10,977 nt of DNA from an uncultured Pseudorhodobacter sp. (lineage in GTDB: Bacteria > Pseudomonadota > Alphaproteobacteria > Rhodobacterales > Rhodobacteraceae): positions 1 to 10,977 of the forward strand of contig CAMFIX010000055.1 in assembly GCA_945952425.1 (NCBI GenBank). Reading direction: 5' to 3'. Under the pieces are notes generated by a model that was given only the letters and a program-made list of their open reading frames with translations, had not been told where the DNA came from and did not search any database. Shown here in pieces: positions 1-5,994 of this stretch (positions are counted from its first letter, which is position 1; each line of letters starts with the position of its first letter). The position numbers were made by a program, and so were the translations under genes.

Positions 1-1
1 G

Positions 2-799
2 GCCTGGTGGGTCGTGGTGTTGGGGATCGGGGTGTGGGGTGCGGTCTATGTGTCTGCAGCGGGGGGGGTCGCGGGCGCCGATCTGGTGGTTCTGGCGGTG
101 CCGGTGGGGGCGATGGGGGCGATTGCCGCCGAGATCGCGCCGCATCTGGCGCCGGGCTGCACCGTCACCGATGTGGGCTCGGTCAAGCAGGCGGTGGTCG
201 CCGCCGTCGCTCCGCATCTGCCCGAGGGGGTGCATTTCATCCCCGGCCACCCGATGGCGGGGACGGAGTTCTCCGGGCCGCGGTCCGGCTTTGCTACTTT
301 GTTCGTCAACCGCTGGTGGCTGTTGACGCCGGGCACGGTCGACCGGGCCGCTGTCGAAAAGCTGACCGCGCTGATTGTCGCCATGGGCGCCAAGGTCAAC
401 GAGATGACGCCCGAACACCATGACCAGGTGCTGGCCGTCGTCTCTCATACCCCGCACCTGATCGCCTATACGATGGTGGGGGTGGCCGATCATGTGGCCC
501 AGGTCTCGAACTCCGAAGTCATAGAATATTCCGCCTCTGGTTTCCGCGACTTCACCCGGATCGCGGCCTCTGACCCCACGATGTGGCGCGACGTCTTCCT
601 GACCAACAAGGAGGCCGTGCTGGACATCCTCGGCCGCTTTGCCGAAGAGCTGTTCGTCCTGCAACGCGCCATCCGCATGGGCGATGGCGACCACCTTTTC
701 GACTATTTCACCCGCACCCGCGCCATCCGCCGCGGCATCATCGAGGCGGGCCAGGACACCTCCGCCCCCGATTTCGGCCGCGTCGCGGTGAAGGAATGA
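2..799 (+). CDS. tyrA: Prephenate/arogenate dehydrogenase, TyrA family (5' partial)
   Basis: NAD(P)-dependent oxidoreductase of tyrosine synthesis, oxidatively decarboxylating prephenate (or dehydrogenating arogenate) in the cytoplasm. The frame is open from the window edge, so the true start and the N-terminal Rossmann GxGxxG loop lie upstream. What is visible is typical of the family: a GADLVVLAVPVG strand, TDVGSVK, the GHPMAGTEFSGP substrate-site motif (about nt 242-277), the conserved SHTPHLIA histidine motif (about nt 443-466), and a C-terminal helical part with GFRDFTRIAASDPTMW. The last four bases (ATGA, 796-799) overlap the start of the next gene, which suggests translational coupling. 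The first ~22 codons (nt 2-70) do not look like the family and are unusually rich in G and T; the encoded residues there should not be trusted. Family assignment is firm; prephenate versus arogenate preference cannot be read here. Confidence 0.92.
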   Translation, partial: AWWVVVLGIGVWGAVYVSAAGGVAGADLVVLAVPVGAMGAIAAEIAPHLAPGCTVTDVGSVKQAVVAAVAPHLPEGVHFIPGHPMAGTEFSGPRSGFATLFVNRWWLLTPGTVDRAAVEKLTALIVAMGAKVNEMTPEHHDQVLAVVSHTPHLIAYTMVGVADHVAQVSNSEVIEYSASGFRDFTRIAASDPTMWRDVFLTNKEAVLDILGRFAEELFVLQRAIRMGDGDHLFDYFTRTRAIRRGIIEAGQDTSAPDFGRVAVKE

Positions 800-1587
800 A
801 ATCCGTCGCGCTGGCGCTTTGCCTGTTGCCGGCGCTCGCCACGGCGCAGGAGGCGAGCCAGCGCCCAATGCCCCGCACCGCGAATTTGACCGCCCCGGAT
901 GACCCGCTCGCCGCCCTGCGTCCGCAGCCGAGACCGGCCGGGTTGACGGCCACAGCGCCCACTGTCGCCGCAGCCTCCACCTGGCCCCGCCCGCAACCCC
1001 GGCCGGAAAACCTCGCCCCCGCGCCGCAGGTCACCCTGGTTTCGGCGCCGAAGCCGCAGGTGCAGCAAAAGACCAAACCCTCGATGACCGGCGCTGTCTG
1101 CGGCCGCCCCGAGATCAAGGGGCAGACGCTCGCCCCCATGCGCTCCACCGTCAAGGGCTGCGGCATCGCCCAGCCGGTTTCGGTCACTTCGATTGCCGGT
1201 GTCACCTTCTCCCCGGCGCCGACCATCGACTGCGACGAGGCGGTGGCCCTGTCGCAATGGGTCAGCGGCGCCCTGCAACCGGCCTTCAACGGCCAGGTCA
1301 CAAAGGCCGAGGTCGCCGACAGCTACGCCTGCCGCCCGCGGAACAATGTGCGCGGCAACCCGGTGTCGGTCCATGGGCTGGGCGAGGCCATCGACATTTC
1401 GGGCGTCGTGCTGAAGTCAGGCCAGCAGGTCATCGTGACGCCGCGGCTGGACCGGCGCTGGCAGAAGGCGCGCAAGGATGCTTGCGGCACCTTCACCGTG
1501 ATCCTCGGGCCGGGCTCGGACGGCTATCACGAGAACCACATCCATTTCGACGTCAGCCAGCACGGCGGCGGGCCTTACTGCAGGTAA
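796..1587 (+). CDS. Secreted extensin-like family protein
   Basis: 263-residue exported protein with an Extensin-like C-terminal domain. The start at 796 is chosen because it yields a clean signal peptide (residues 1-17, likely cut after ALATA), lies just after an AAGGA ribosome binding site, and overlaps the upstream stop as ATGA. Residues 22-73 are proline-rich and hold three imperfect decapeptides: QRPMPRTANL (22-31), LRPQPRPAGL (41-50) and PRPQPRPENL (64-73). The globular domain (about 100-263) has six cysteines (102, 122, 146, 179, 230, 262), which could form three disulfides in the periplasm. SVHGLGEAID places H193 and D200 in an HxxxxxxD arrangement, and HENHIHFD supplies H248 and H250. 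These resemble the metal ligands of M15-type D-Ala-D-Ala peptidases, so a peptidoglycan-directed activity is possible. That is inference; the family has no settled function that I know of. Confidence 0.9.
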   Translation: MKSVALALCLLPALATAQEASQRPMPRTANLTAPDDPLAALRPQPRPAGLTATAPTVAAASTWPRPQPRPENLAPAPQVTLVSAPKPQVQQKTKPSMTGAVCGRPEIKGQTLAPMRSTVKGCGIAQPVSVTSIAGVTFSPAPTIDCDEAVALSQWVSGALQPAFNGQVTKAEVADSYACRPRNNVRGNPVSVHGLGEAIDISGVVLKSGQQVIVTPRLDRRWQKARKDACGTFTVILGPGSDGYHENHIHFDVSQHGGGPYCR

Positions 1588-1590
1588 GGC
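1572..1590. terminator. Hairpin spanning two convergent stop codons
   Basis: A perfect 7-bp inverted repeat, GCCTTAC (1572-1578) and GTAAGGC (1584-1590), with a 5-base TGCAG loop. The TAA stop of the extensin gene (1585-1587) lies in one arm and the TAA stop of the DUF2125 gene (1575-1577, minus strand) in the other, so the two genes overlap by 13 bases. It could act as a weak bidirectional terminator or 3'-end stabiliser. There is no U-tract on either side, so intrinsic termination is doubtful. Confidence 0.35.
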
Positions 1591-2531
1591 GCGGGCCCCA
1601 GCGGGATCGGGCCAAGCGCCATCCGCCCGGCCTTCATGACCAAGGGCAGGACCAGCTCGGCCGGGTCATCGCCCGCCTGCGCCAGCCCCTCCAGCGCCCC
1701 CATCAACCCGCCGCGCATCCCAGGCTGGATCAGCCCGAGCCCGATCGCCGCATCCGGAATCGCCTGCCAGCCCTTGATCCGCAGCTCGATCTGCCCCTCC
1801 GCCTGGCCCTGCGGATCGGCGGCCAGCTGCCCCGAGCCCTCCAGCTCCAGCTTGCCCCAGGACAGGTCCAGCGTGCGGACCTCCACCCCCTGGACCTGCA
1901 CCGCTTCCCATGTCATCGGCGCGGCCAAGGGCAGGCGCGCATCGAAGCGCAGGTTGGCGATCTTCGGGCCGAGCCCGCCCAGGTTGCTGCCCTCGGGCAA
2001 AGTGATGTCATCGGCCTGCAACCACAGTTTCAGGGCCTGGTCGGCGGTCTCCTGCGCGGCCCCCAGCACATGGGCCGTCGAAATCGCCCAGCCTTTCGAA
2101 GAGCTTACCGCGATCTTCTCCCATTCCACGCGAACCTCCCGCGGGTCGAACCCCGCCTCGGGCGCCATCCTGAGCGAGCCCTCGATCTTCGGCGCATCCA
2201 GGGTCAGAACCTGGTCGCCCAAAGTCAGCTTCTGCCCGCCCGGCAGCACGCCGATCAGGTGCCAGGGCTTCCAGAACATCGCGAAAACCTGGCCGAAAGG
2301 CGCCTGCCAATCCCAGCCGGTGCCCGCGAAATGCGGGTCCGTCACCGTCAGGTCGAAGCGGTCGAGAAAGCCTGCGACGGAGAGGCCGGTGTTCTCGGCC
2401 ACCAGCCCCTGCGCCTCTTGCTGCGCGAACCAGTCGGCGACCCGCGCCTTGACCTCGCGCGCCACCACGAACCAGGCCACAGCCCAAACGGCCGCCAGCA
2501 CCAGCCCCGCCCGCAGAACCCATTTCAACAT
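1575..2531 (-). CDS. Membrane-anchored DUF2125 domain protein
   Basis: 318-residue protein of unknown function matching the alphaproteobacterial DUF2125 family. Residues 4-23 form one N-terminal hydrophobic helix preceded by K/R, so it is probably anchored in the inner membrane with the rest in the periplasm. The characteristic segment is VAGFLDRFDLTVTDP (about 52-66), followed by a beta-rich body with repeated short strands such as LTLGDQVLTLD and regular Leu/Asp alternation. The start at 2531 is preceded by GGGGAAGG; a longer in-frame reading back to 2714 would run into the divergent gene and adds nothing resembling the family. It converges on the extensin gene, overlapping its stop, and diverges from the cyclotransferase gene across 60 bases. 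The overall look (signal anchor plus long beta-rich periplasmic part) recalls lipid- or envelope-related proteins, but no function should be assigned. Confidence 0.85.
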   Translation of the reverse strand: MLKWVLRAGLVLAAVWAVAWFVVAREVKARVADWFAQQEAQGLVAENTGLSVAGFLDRFDLTVTDPHFAGTGWDWQAPFGQVFAMFWKPWHLIGVLPGGQKLTLGDQVLTLDAPKIEGSLRMAPEAGFDPREVRVEWEKIAVSSSKGWAISTAHVLGAAQETADQALKLWLQADDITLPEGSNLGGLGPKIANLRFDARLPLAAPMTWEAVQVQGVEVRTLDLSWGKLELEGSGQLAADPQGQAEGQIELRIKGWQAIPDAAIGLGLIQPGMRGGLMGALEGLAQAGDDPAELVLPLVMKAGRMALGPIPLGPAPYLQ

Positions 2532-2546
2532 CGGCCTTCCCCTTCG

Positions 2547-2581
2547 CCTTTCCCCCTGATTACATTGAGCAAAGGGAAAGG
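2547..2581. promoter_or_regulatory. Inverted repeat carrying the two divergent ribosome binding sites
   Basis: The 60-base divergent gap (2532-2591) contains CCTTTCCC (2547-2554) and its exact complement GGGAAAGG (2574-2581), 19 bases apart. The right arm, with further purines, is the ribosome binding site region of the cyclotransferase gene (ATG at 2592). The left side belongs to the purine-rich leader of the DUF2125 gene. The symmetry may simply follow from two purine-rich leaders facing apart. No convincing -35/-10 pair is visible in the gap, although promoters for both genes would be expected here. Confidence 0.3.
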
Positions 2582-2591
2582 GCCACTCAAG

Positions 2592-3107
2592 ATGGATGCG
2601 CTTTGGGTCTTCGGCTATGGCTCGCTGATCTGGAACCCGGGCTTTGCGGTGGCCGAAAGGCGGCTGGCGCGGGCCAAGGGCTGGCATCGCAGTTTCTGCA
2701 TGAAATCCACCCATTACCGCGGCACGGCCGAGCGGATGGGGCTAGTTCTGGCCTTGGACGCCGCGCCGGATGCCACCTGCCACGGGCTGGCCTTGCGCGC
2801 CGAAGACCCCGCGACGGCGCTGCCCTATCTGCGCGACCGCGAGCTTTCGGGCTCGGGCTATGAAGAGCACTGGCTGGAGGTCGCGACCGACCAGGGCCCG
2901 GTGACCGCCCTGGCCTTTTGCATCAACCCCTCGCGGCCCGATTACCTGCGGCTGCCCCTGCCAGACCAGGCCCGGCTGATCGCCGTGGCCGAGGGCGAGC
3001 GCGGCCCGAACCGCGATTACCTCTTTTCCACCGCCGCGCACTTGGCCGAGCTTGGCATCCCCGATGCCGAGATGGAGGCGCTGGTGGCCCTGGTTCGCGC
3101 GCTTTGA
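2592..3107 (+). CDS. Gamma-glutamylcyclotransferase, ChaC-like
   Basis: 171-residue cytoplasmic enzyme of the ChaC-type gamma-glutamylcyclotransferase family, which cleaves gamma-glutamyl peptides (glutathione in characterised ChaC enzymes) to 5-oxoproline and a free amino acid or dipeptide. The N-terminal FGYGSLIWNP (residues 7-16) is the family's substrate-binding signature. The expected catalytic glutamate is E84 in DRELSGSGYEEHW. The C-terminal GERGPNRDYLF (135-145) matches the conserved G-x-N-x-(D/E)-Y-L stretch. Length is near the short bacterial members and below the ~230 residues of E. coli ChaC. The start at 2592 is supported by AAAGGGAAAGGG about 10 bases upstream and by the signature beginning at residue 7. 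The frame is open far upstream, but that stretch overlaps the DUF2125 gene. Substrate specificity (glutathione or another gamma-glutamyl compound) is inferred from family only. Confidence 0.92.
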   Translation: MDALWVFGYGSLIWNPGFAVAERRLARAKGWHRSFCMKSTHYRGTAERMGLVLALDAAPDATCHGLALRAEDPATALPYLRDRELSGSGYEEHWLEVATDQGPVTALAFCINPSRPDYLRLPLPDQARLIAVAEGERGPNRDYLFSTAAHLAELGIPDAEMEALVALVRAL

Positions 3108-3118
3108 CCGCAAATTTC

Positions 3119-3146
3119 TTGGACTTTTGCGATGTCCTGCTAAGGT
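3119..3146 (+). promoter_or_regulatory. Candidate promoter of the MotA/MotB-like operon
   Basis: In the 58-base gap after the cyclotransferase stop there is TTGGAC (3119-3124), a 16-base spacer, and TAAGGT (3141-3146) preceded by TGC, an extended -10 arrangement. Transcription would begin near 3153, leaving a leader of about 13 bases before the ATG at 3166. The gap is also distinctly A/T-richer than its surroundings. The -35 matches the sigma-70 consensus well and the -10 only moderately. Confidence 0.45.
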
Positions 3147-3167
3147 AAACAAAAAAGGGCAGGACAT
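3132..3167 (+). repeat. 9-bp inverted repeat enclosing the RBS and start codon
   Basis: ATGTCCTGC (3132-3140) is exactly complementary to GCAGGACAT (3159-3167), separated by 18 bases. The right arm contains part of the purine-rich ribosome binding site (GGGCAGGA) and the first two bases of the start codon of the MotA-like gene. In RNA the arms would pair and cover the translation start. In DNA the left arm lies in the spacer of the candidate promoter and so could also serve as an operator half-site. The repeat is certain; its function is inferred. Confidence 0.55.
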
Positions 3168-4302
3168 GACCGAGGCAAGCGCACCGATCTCTTTCACCCA
3201 GCCGGTCCGGCAGGTGCTTTCGATGCTTTTGGCCTGCGGGCTGGTGGGCGGCGGCATCTGGCTGATCCGGGCCGAGGTTCTGGGGATCATCCACGCCAAC
3301 CCTTATCTCGACGCCTTCATCATCGCGGTCTTCCTTCTGGGGGTGCTGACCTGCTTTTGGCAGGTCGTCATCCTGATCCAGTCGGTGCGCTGGATCGAGA
3401 CGTTCGTGAACGACGCGCCGGGCAGCGAGCAGGCCGCGCCGCCCCGGCTGCTGGCGCCCCTGGCCGCGCTGCTCCGCGGGCAAAAGCGGCAGATCACCTC
3501 GTCCAACGCCAATTCGATCCTGGATTCGGTCGCCACGCGCATCGACGAGGCGCGCGACATCACGCGCTATCTGACCAACCTGCTGATTTTCCTCGGGCTT
3601 CTGGGCACGTTCTATGGGCTCGCCACCACGATCCCCGCCATCGTCGCCACGATCAAGAACCTGGCGCCGCAGCAGGGCGAGACCGGGGTCGCGATCTTCG
3701 CCAAGCTGATGGCGGGGCTGCAGGAACAGCTCGGTGGCATGTCGACGGCGTTTTCGTCGTCCCTGATGGGGCTGGCGGGCTCGCTGATCGTGGGCCTGCT
3801 GGAACTGTTCGCCAGCCACGGCCAGAACCGCTTTTACCGCGAGCTGGAGGAATGGCTCTCGACCATCACCCGCCTGGGCTTCGTCTCCGACGGCGAGGGC
3901 GACGAGGCCGCGATGATCCCGCAGCTTCTGGAGCATATGGCGGGGCAGGTGGAAGTCTTGCAGACCCTTTTCCTGCAGGCCGAGGAGGGCCGGGTCGCGA
4001 CGGAAGAGCGGCTTGTCGAATTGTCCAATGCGATCAGCGGGATGCAGGCCGATCCTGCCGAACTCGCCGCGCTGAACCGCATCGCGGAGGGGCAAGAGGC
4101 GATCCTGGCCGCGCTTGGCGCCTTGGCCGCGCCCGAAGGCGGCCCGGGCTGGTCGGATGCCGAAAGCCGGATGCGGCTGCGCTCGATCGACGTGCAACTC
4201 CTTCGTATCCTTGAGGAATTGTCGGCCGGACGGCAAGAGGCCATCGCCGATTTGCGCGCCGAGCTGGGCGGGTTGACCGCCGCGATCAAGAAGGCGCGCT
4301 GA
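3166..4302 (+). CDS. MotA/TolQ/ExbB-family proton channel protein
   Basis: 378-residue inner-membrane protein with four predicted helices: about 16-36, 47-71, 135-160 and 192-215. Helix 3 carries LGLLGTFYGL (143-152) and helix 4 STAFSSSLMGLAGSLIVG, the hallmark sequences of the MotA/TolQ/ExbB channel fold that forms a pentamer around a MotB/ExbD-type dimer. Helices 2 and 3 are joined by a cytoplasmic loop of about 60 residues. After helix 4 an amphipathic, helix-rich cytoplasmic tail of about 160 residues (216-378) follows, longer than in TolQ or ExbB. The start at 3166 follows GGGCAGGA; upstream in-frame codons would run into the cyclotransferase gene. It is one base apart from the MotB-like gene, so the two are almost certainly co-translated and form a complex. 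Annotations such as 'ExbB' or 'MotA' describe only the fold; no flagellar or TonB genes are nearby. Related in plan to ZorA of Zorya defence. Confidence 0.88.
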   Translation: MTEASAPISFTQPVRQVLSMLLACGLVGGGIWLIRAEVLGIIHANPYLDAFIIAVFLLGVLTCFWQVVILIQSVRWIETFVNDAPGSEQAAPPRLLAPLAALLRGQKRQITSSNANSILDSVATRIDEARDITRYLTNLLIFLGLLGTFYGLATTIPAIVATIKNLAPQQGETGVAIFAKLMAGLQEQLGGMSTAFSSSLMGLAGSLIVGLLELFASHGQNRFYRELEEWLSTITRLGFVSDGEGDEAAMIPQLLEHMAGQVEVLQTLFLQAEEGRVATEERLVELSNAISGMQADPAELAALNRIAEGQEAILAALGALAAPEGGPGWSDAESRMRLRSIDVQLLRILEELSAGRQEAIADLRAELGGLTAAIKKAR

Positions 4303-4303
4303 G

Positions 4304-5905
4304 ATGGGCCTCTCGCGCCGCCGCCGCGAAGAGCCGAACATCTGGGCCGGCTTCGTCGATGCGGTGACGACGCTGCTGATGGTGCTGATGTTCGTCCTGA
4401 CCATCCTGACCGTCGCCCAATCCGTGCTGCGCGACACGATCACCTCGCAGTCGAACGAATTGTCCGAGTTGAACGCCCAGGTCGCCCAGCTGGCTGAGGC
4501 TTTGGGCCTTGAAAAGACCAAGGCCGAGGGGCTGCAGACCCAGGTCGGCACCCTGTCGGCCAGCCTCGCCGCCGCCAAGGCCGAGGGCGAGAAACAGTCG
4601 GCGCTGGTCGCGACGCTCAGCGCCCAGCTGACGGCGAAGGAGGGCGAGCTGGCGACGGCGCAAGGCAAAATCGCCAGTTTCGAGGCGCAAGTGGCGAGCC
4701 TGCTTGCGCAATCCGAGACGCAAAAGGCGCAGATCACCGACCTGCAGGCCGCCGAGGCCAAGGCCGTCTCGGACCAGGAGGCGCTGAGCCTGGCGCTGGC
4801 CAAGGCCCGCAGCGAGATCGACGCCGGGGCCGAGGCCGCCCGCCTCGCCGCCGCCCGCCGCGACGCTTTGGAGGCGCTGATCGCCGATCTGAAGAAGCAG
4901 TCCGCCAGCAAGGACGCCGATCTTGCCGCCGCGCAAACCGCGCTTTCGGCGGCCGAACAGCAGCGGCTGGTGGATGCCGCTGCCGCGCAAGCCCTTCAGG
5001 ACAAACTGAAAAACTCCGATGCCGAGCTGACGGCAATGACTTTGGCGCTGGAAGAACAGCGCCGCAAGGCCGAGGAGACCCTGACCCTTCTCGCCGCCGC
5101 CGAGGCCGCCAAGACCCAGGCCGAGAACCTGGCCCAGACCAACGACAAGGGCGCCGCCCTGGCCGAGGCGCAGAAAATCCTATCGGAAAAGGATGCGCAA
5201 CTGGCCGAACAGGCCCGCAACGTCGCGCTTCTGAACCAGCAGATGGTCGCGCTGCGCGCCCAGCTGACGCAGCTGCAGGGCCTTCTGGACGCCTCCGCCG
5301 CCAAGGATGCCGACAACAAGGTCCAGATCGCGGCTTTGGGCAGCCAGCTGAACCAGGCGCTCGCGCAAGTCGCCGCCGAGCAGAAGGCCCGCGCCGATCT
5401 GGAGGCCGCCGAGGCCGAAAGGCTGAAGGCCGAAAACACCGACCTCGCCAAGTATCGCTCTGAATTCTTTGGCGAACTCTCGAAGCTTCTGGCCGACAAG
5501 CAGGGCGTCCGCGTCGTCGGCGACCGCTTCGTCTTTTCCTCGGAAGTGCTGTTCCAGCCCGGCGCCGCCGACCTCTCGCCCGAGGGCCAGGCCCAGATCG
5601 CCTCGGTTGTCCAGACGCTGGACCAGGTCGTCCCGCAAATCCCCCCGGCGATCAACTGGATCATCCGGGTCGACGGCCATACCGATGCGACGCCGCTGTC
5701 CGGCACCGGCGCCTTCAAGGACAATTGGCAGCTCTCCCAGGCCCGCGCGCTCGCCGTGGTGCGCTACATGACCGACGTCCTGGGCTTCCCGCCGAACCGC
5801 CTAGCCGCCGCGGGCTTCGGCGAGTTTCAACCCGTCGCCCCGGGAAACACCCCCGAGGCCTTGGCCCAAAACCGCCGGATCGAGCTGAAGCTGACCGAAA
5901 GGTAA
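4304..5905 (+). CDS. MotB-like protein: membrane helix, long coiled coil, OmpA peptidoglycan-binding domain
   Basis: 533-residue partner of the preceding channel protein. A short basic cytoplasmic N-terminus (GLSRRRREE) leads into NIWAGFVDAVTTLLMVLM, a MotB-plug-type helix (about 14-38) with D19 where MotB/ExbD proteins have their proton-carrying aspartate. Residues about 41-384 are Ala/Glu/Gln/Lys/Leu-rich with heptad-like leucines, a predicted coiled coil in the periplasm. No proline occurs between P11 and P419, and I see no cysteine in the protein. Residues about 385-533 are an OmpA-type domain: VDGHTDATPL (456-465), NWQLSQARA (474-482) and NRRIEL (523-528) hold the positions that bind diaminopimelate in peptidoglycan. 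The likely role is to couple proton flow to force or conformational change on the cell wall. The coiled coil is far longer than the MotB linker. The gene starts one base after the upstream stop, using AAGAAGG as ribosome binding site. Confidence 0.9.
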   Translation: MGLSRRRREEPNIWAGFVDAVTTLLMVLMFVLTILTVAQSVLRDTITSQSNELSELNAQVAQLAEALGLEKTKAEGLQTQVGTLSASLAAAKAEGEKQSALVATLSAQLTAKEGELATAQGKIASFEAQVASLLAQSETQKAQITDLQAAEAKAVSDQEALSLALAKARSEIDAGAEAARLAAARRDALEALIADLKKQSASKDADLAAAQTALSAAEQQRLVDAAAAQALQDKLKNSDAELTAMTLALEEQRRKAEETLTLLAAAEAAKTQAENLAQTNDKGAALAEAQKILSEKDAQLAEQARNVALLNQQMVALRAQLTQLQGLLDASAAKDADNKVQIAALGSQLNQALAQVAAEQKARADLEAAEAERLKAENTDLAKYRSEFFGELSKLLADKQGVRVVGDRFVFSSEVLFQPGAADLSPEGQAQIASVVQTLDQVVPQIPPAINWIIRVDGHTDATPLSGTGAFKDNWQLSQARALAVVRYMTDVLGFPPNRLAAAGFGEFQPVAPGNTPEALAQNRRIELKLTER

Positions 5906-5907
5906 CC

Positions 5908-5933
5908 AGGGGCGCCGCGCCCCTTGCTCCTTT
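5908..5933 (+). terminator. Candidate terminator of the MotA/MotB-like operon
   Basis: Three bases after the stop codon, AGGGGCG (5908-5914) pairs with CGCCCCT (5918-5924) around a CCG loop, followed by a T-rich but interrupted run (TGCTCCTTT). This is compatible with a Rho-independent terminator on the plus strand, though the T-tract is weak. Confidence 0.5.
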
Positions 5934-5988
5934 CATACTGGCTCAAATATCCCACGGGGAGGTCCGGAGGGGTGTGAAACCCCTCCGG
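5931..5988 (+). repeat. Dispersed palindromic intergenic repeat, copy A
   Basis: The element has a unique arm, TTTCATACTGGCTCAAATAT, then a C/G-rich bridge (CCCACGGGGAGGT) and a perfect 9-bp hairpin: CCGGAGGGG (5964-5972), loop TGTGAAA, CCCCTCCGG (5980-5988). It fills the space between the convergent stops of the MotB-like gene (5905) and lpdA (5995). The same layout recurs at 7404-7453 in the opposite orientation. Its place suggests a bidirectional 3'-end structure. Similar GGGATATTT...ATGAAA elements are, as I recall, common between genes of Rhodobacteraceae. Confidence 0.7.
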
Positions 5989-5994
5989 CGCGTG

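Noticed and set aside
23..40. GIGVWG as the Rossmann GxGxxG loop of TyrA
   Set aside because: It is only about 15 residues before the GADLVVLAVPVG strand, where about 50 are expected, and lies in the suspect G-rich edge sequence. It is probably fortuitous.
1257..2591. Long N-terminal extension of the gamma-glutamylcyclotransferase frame
   Set aside because: The frame is open back to 1257, but it crosses the extensin and DUF2125 genes, shows Arg/Pro/Gln-rich noise, and the YGSLIW signature starts at residue 9 of the 2592 start as expected.
2532..2714. Extended start of the DUF2125 protein at 2714
   Set aside because: It would overlap the divergent cyclotransferase by more than 120 bases and add a hydrophilic stretch before the membrane anchor; the 2531 start has a good ribosome binding site.
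2923..4911. 662-codon open frame on the minus strand across the motor genes
   Set aside because: Its translation is low-complexity Arg/Ala/Gly-rich with no domain, and it lies antisense to two well-supported genes. It is an effect of high GC.
3166..5905. Zorya antiphage system (ZorA/ZorB)
   Set aside because: The channel plus OmpA-domain pair shares the ZorAB plan, but no ZorC, ZorD or ZorE-like gene is adjacent; the flanks are a cyclotransferase and lpdA, complete core genes with no defence-island signs. The long helical part is also on the MotB-like partner instead of the channel subunit.
3166..5905. Tol-Pal or flagellar stator operon
   Set aside because: No tolA, tolB, pal, ybgC, exbD/tonB or flagellar gene is present. 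The MotB-like protein is nearly twice the length of MotB, and the channel protein has an unusual tail.
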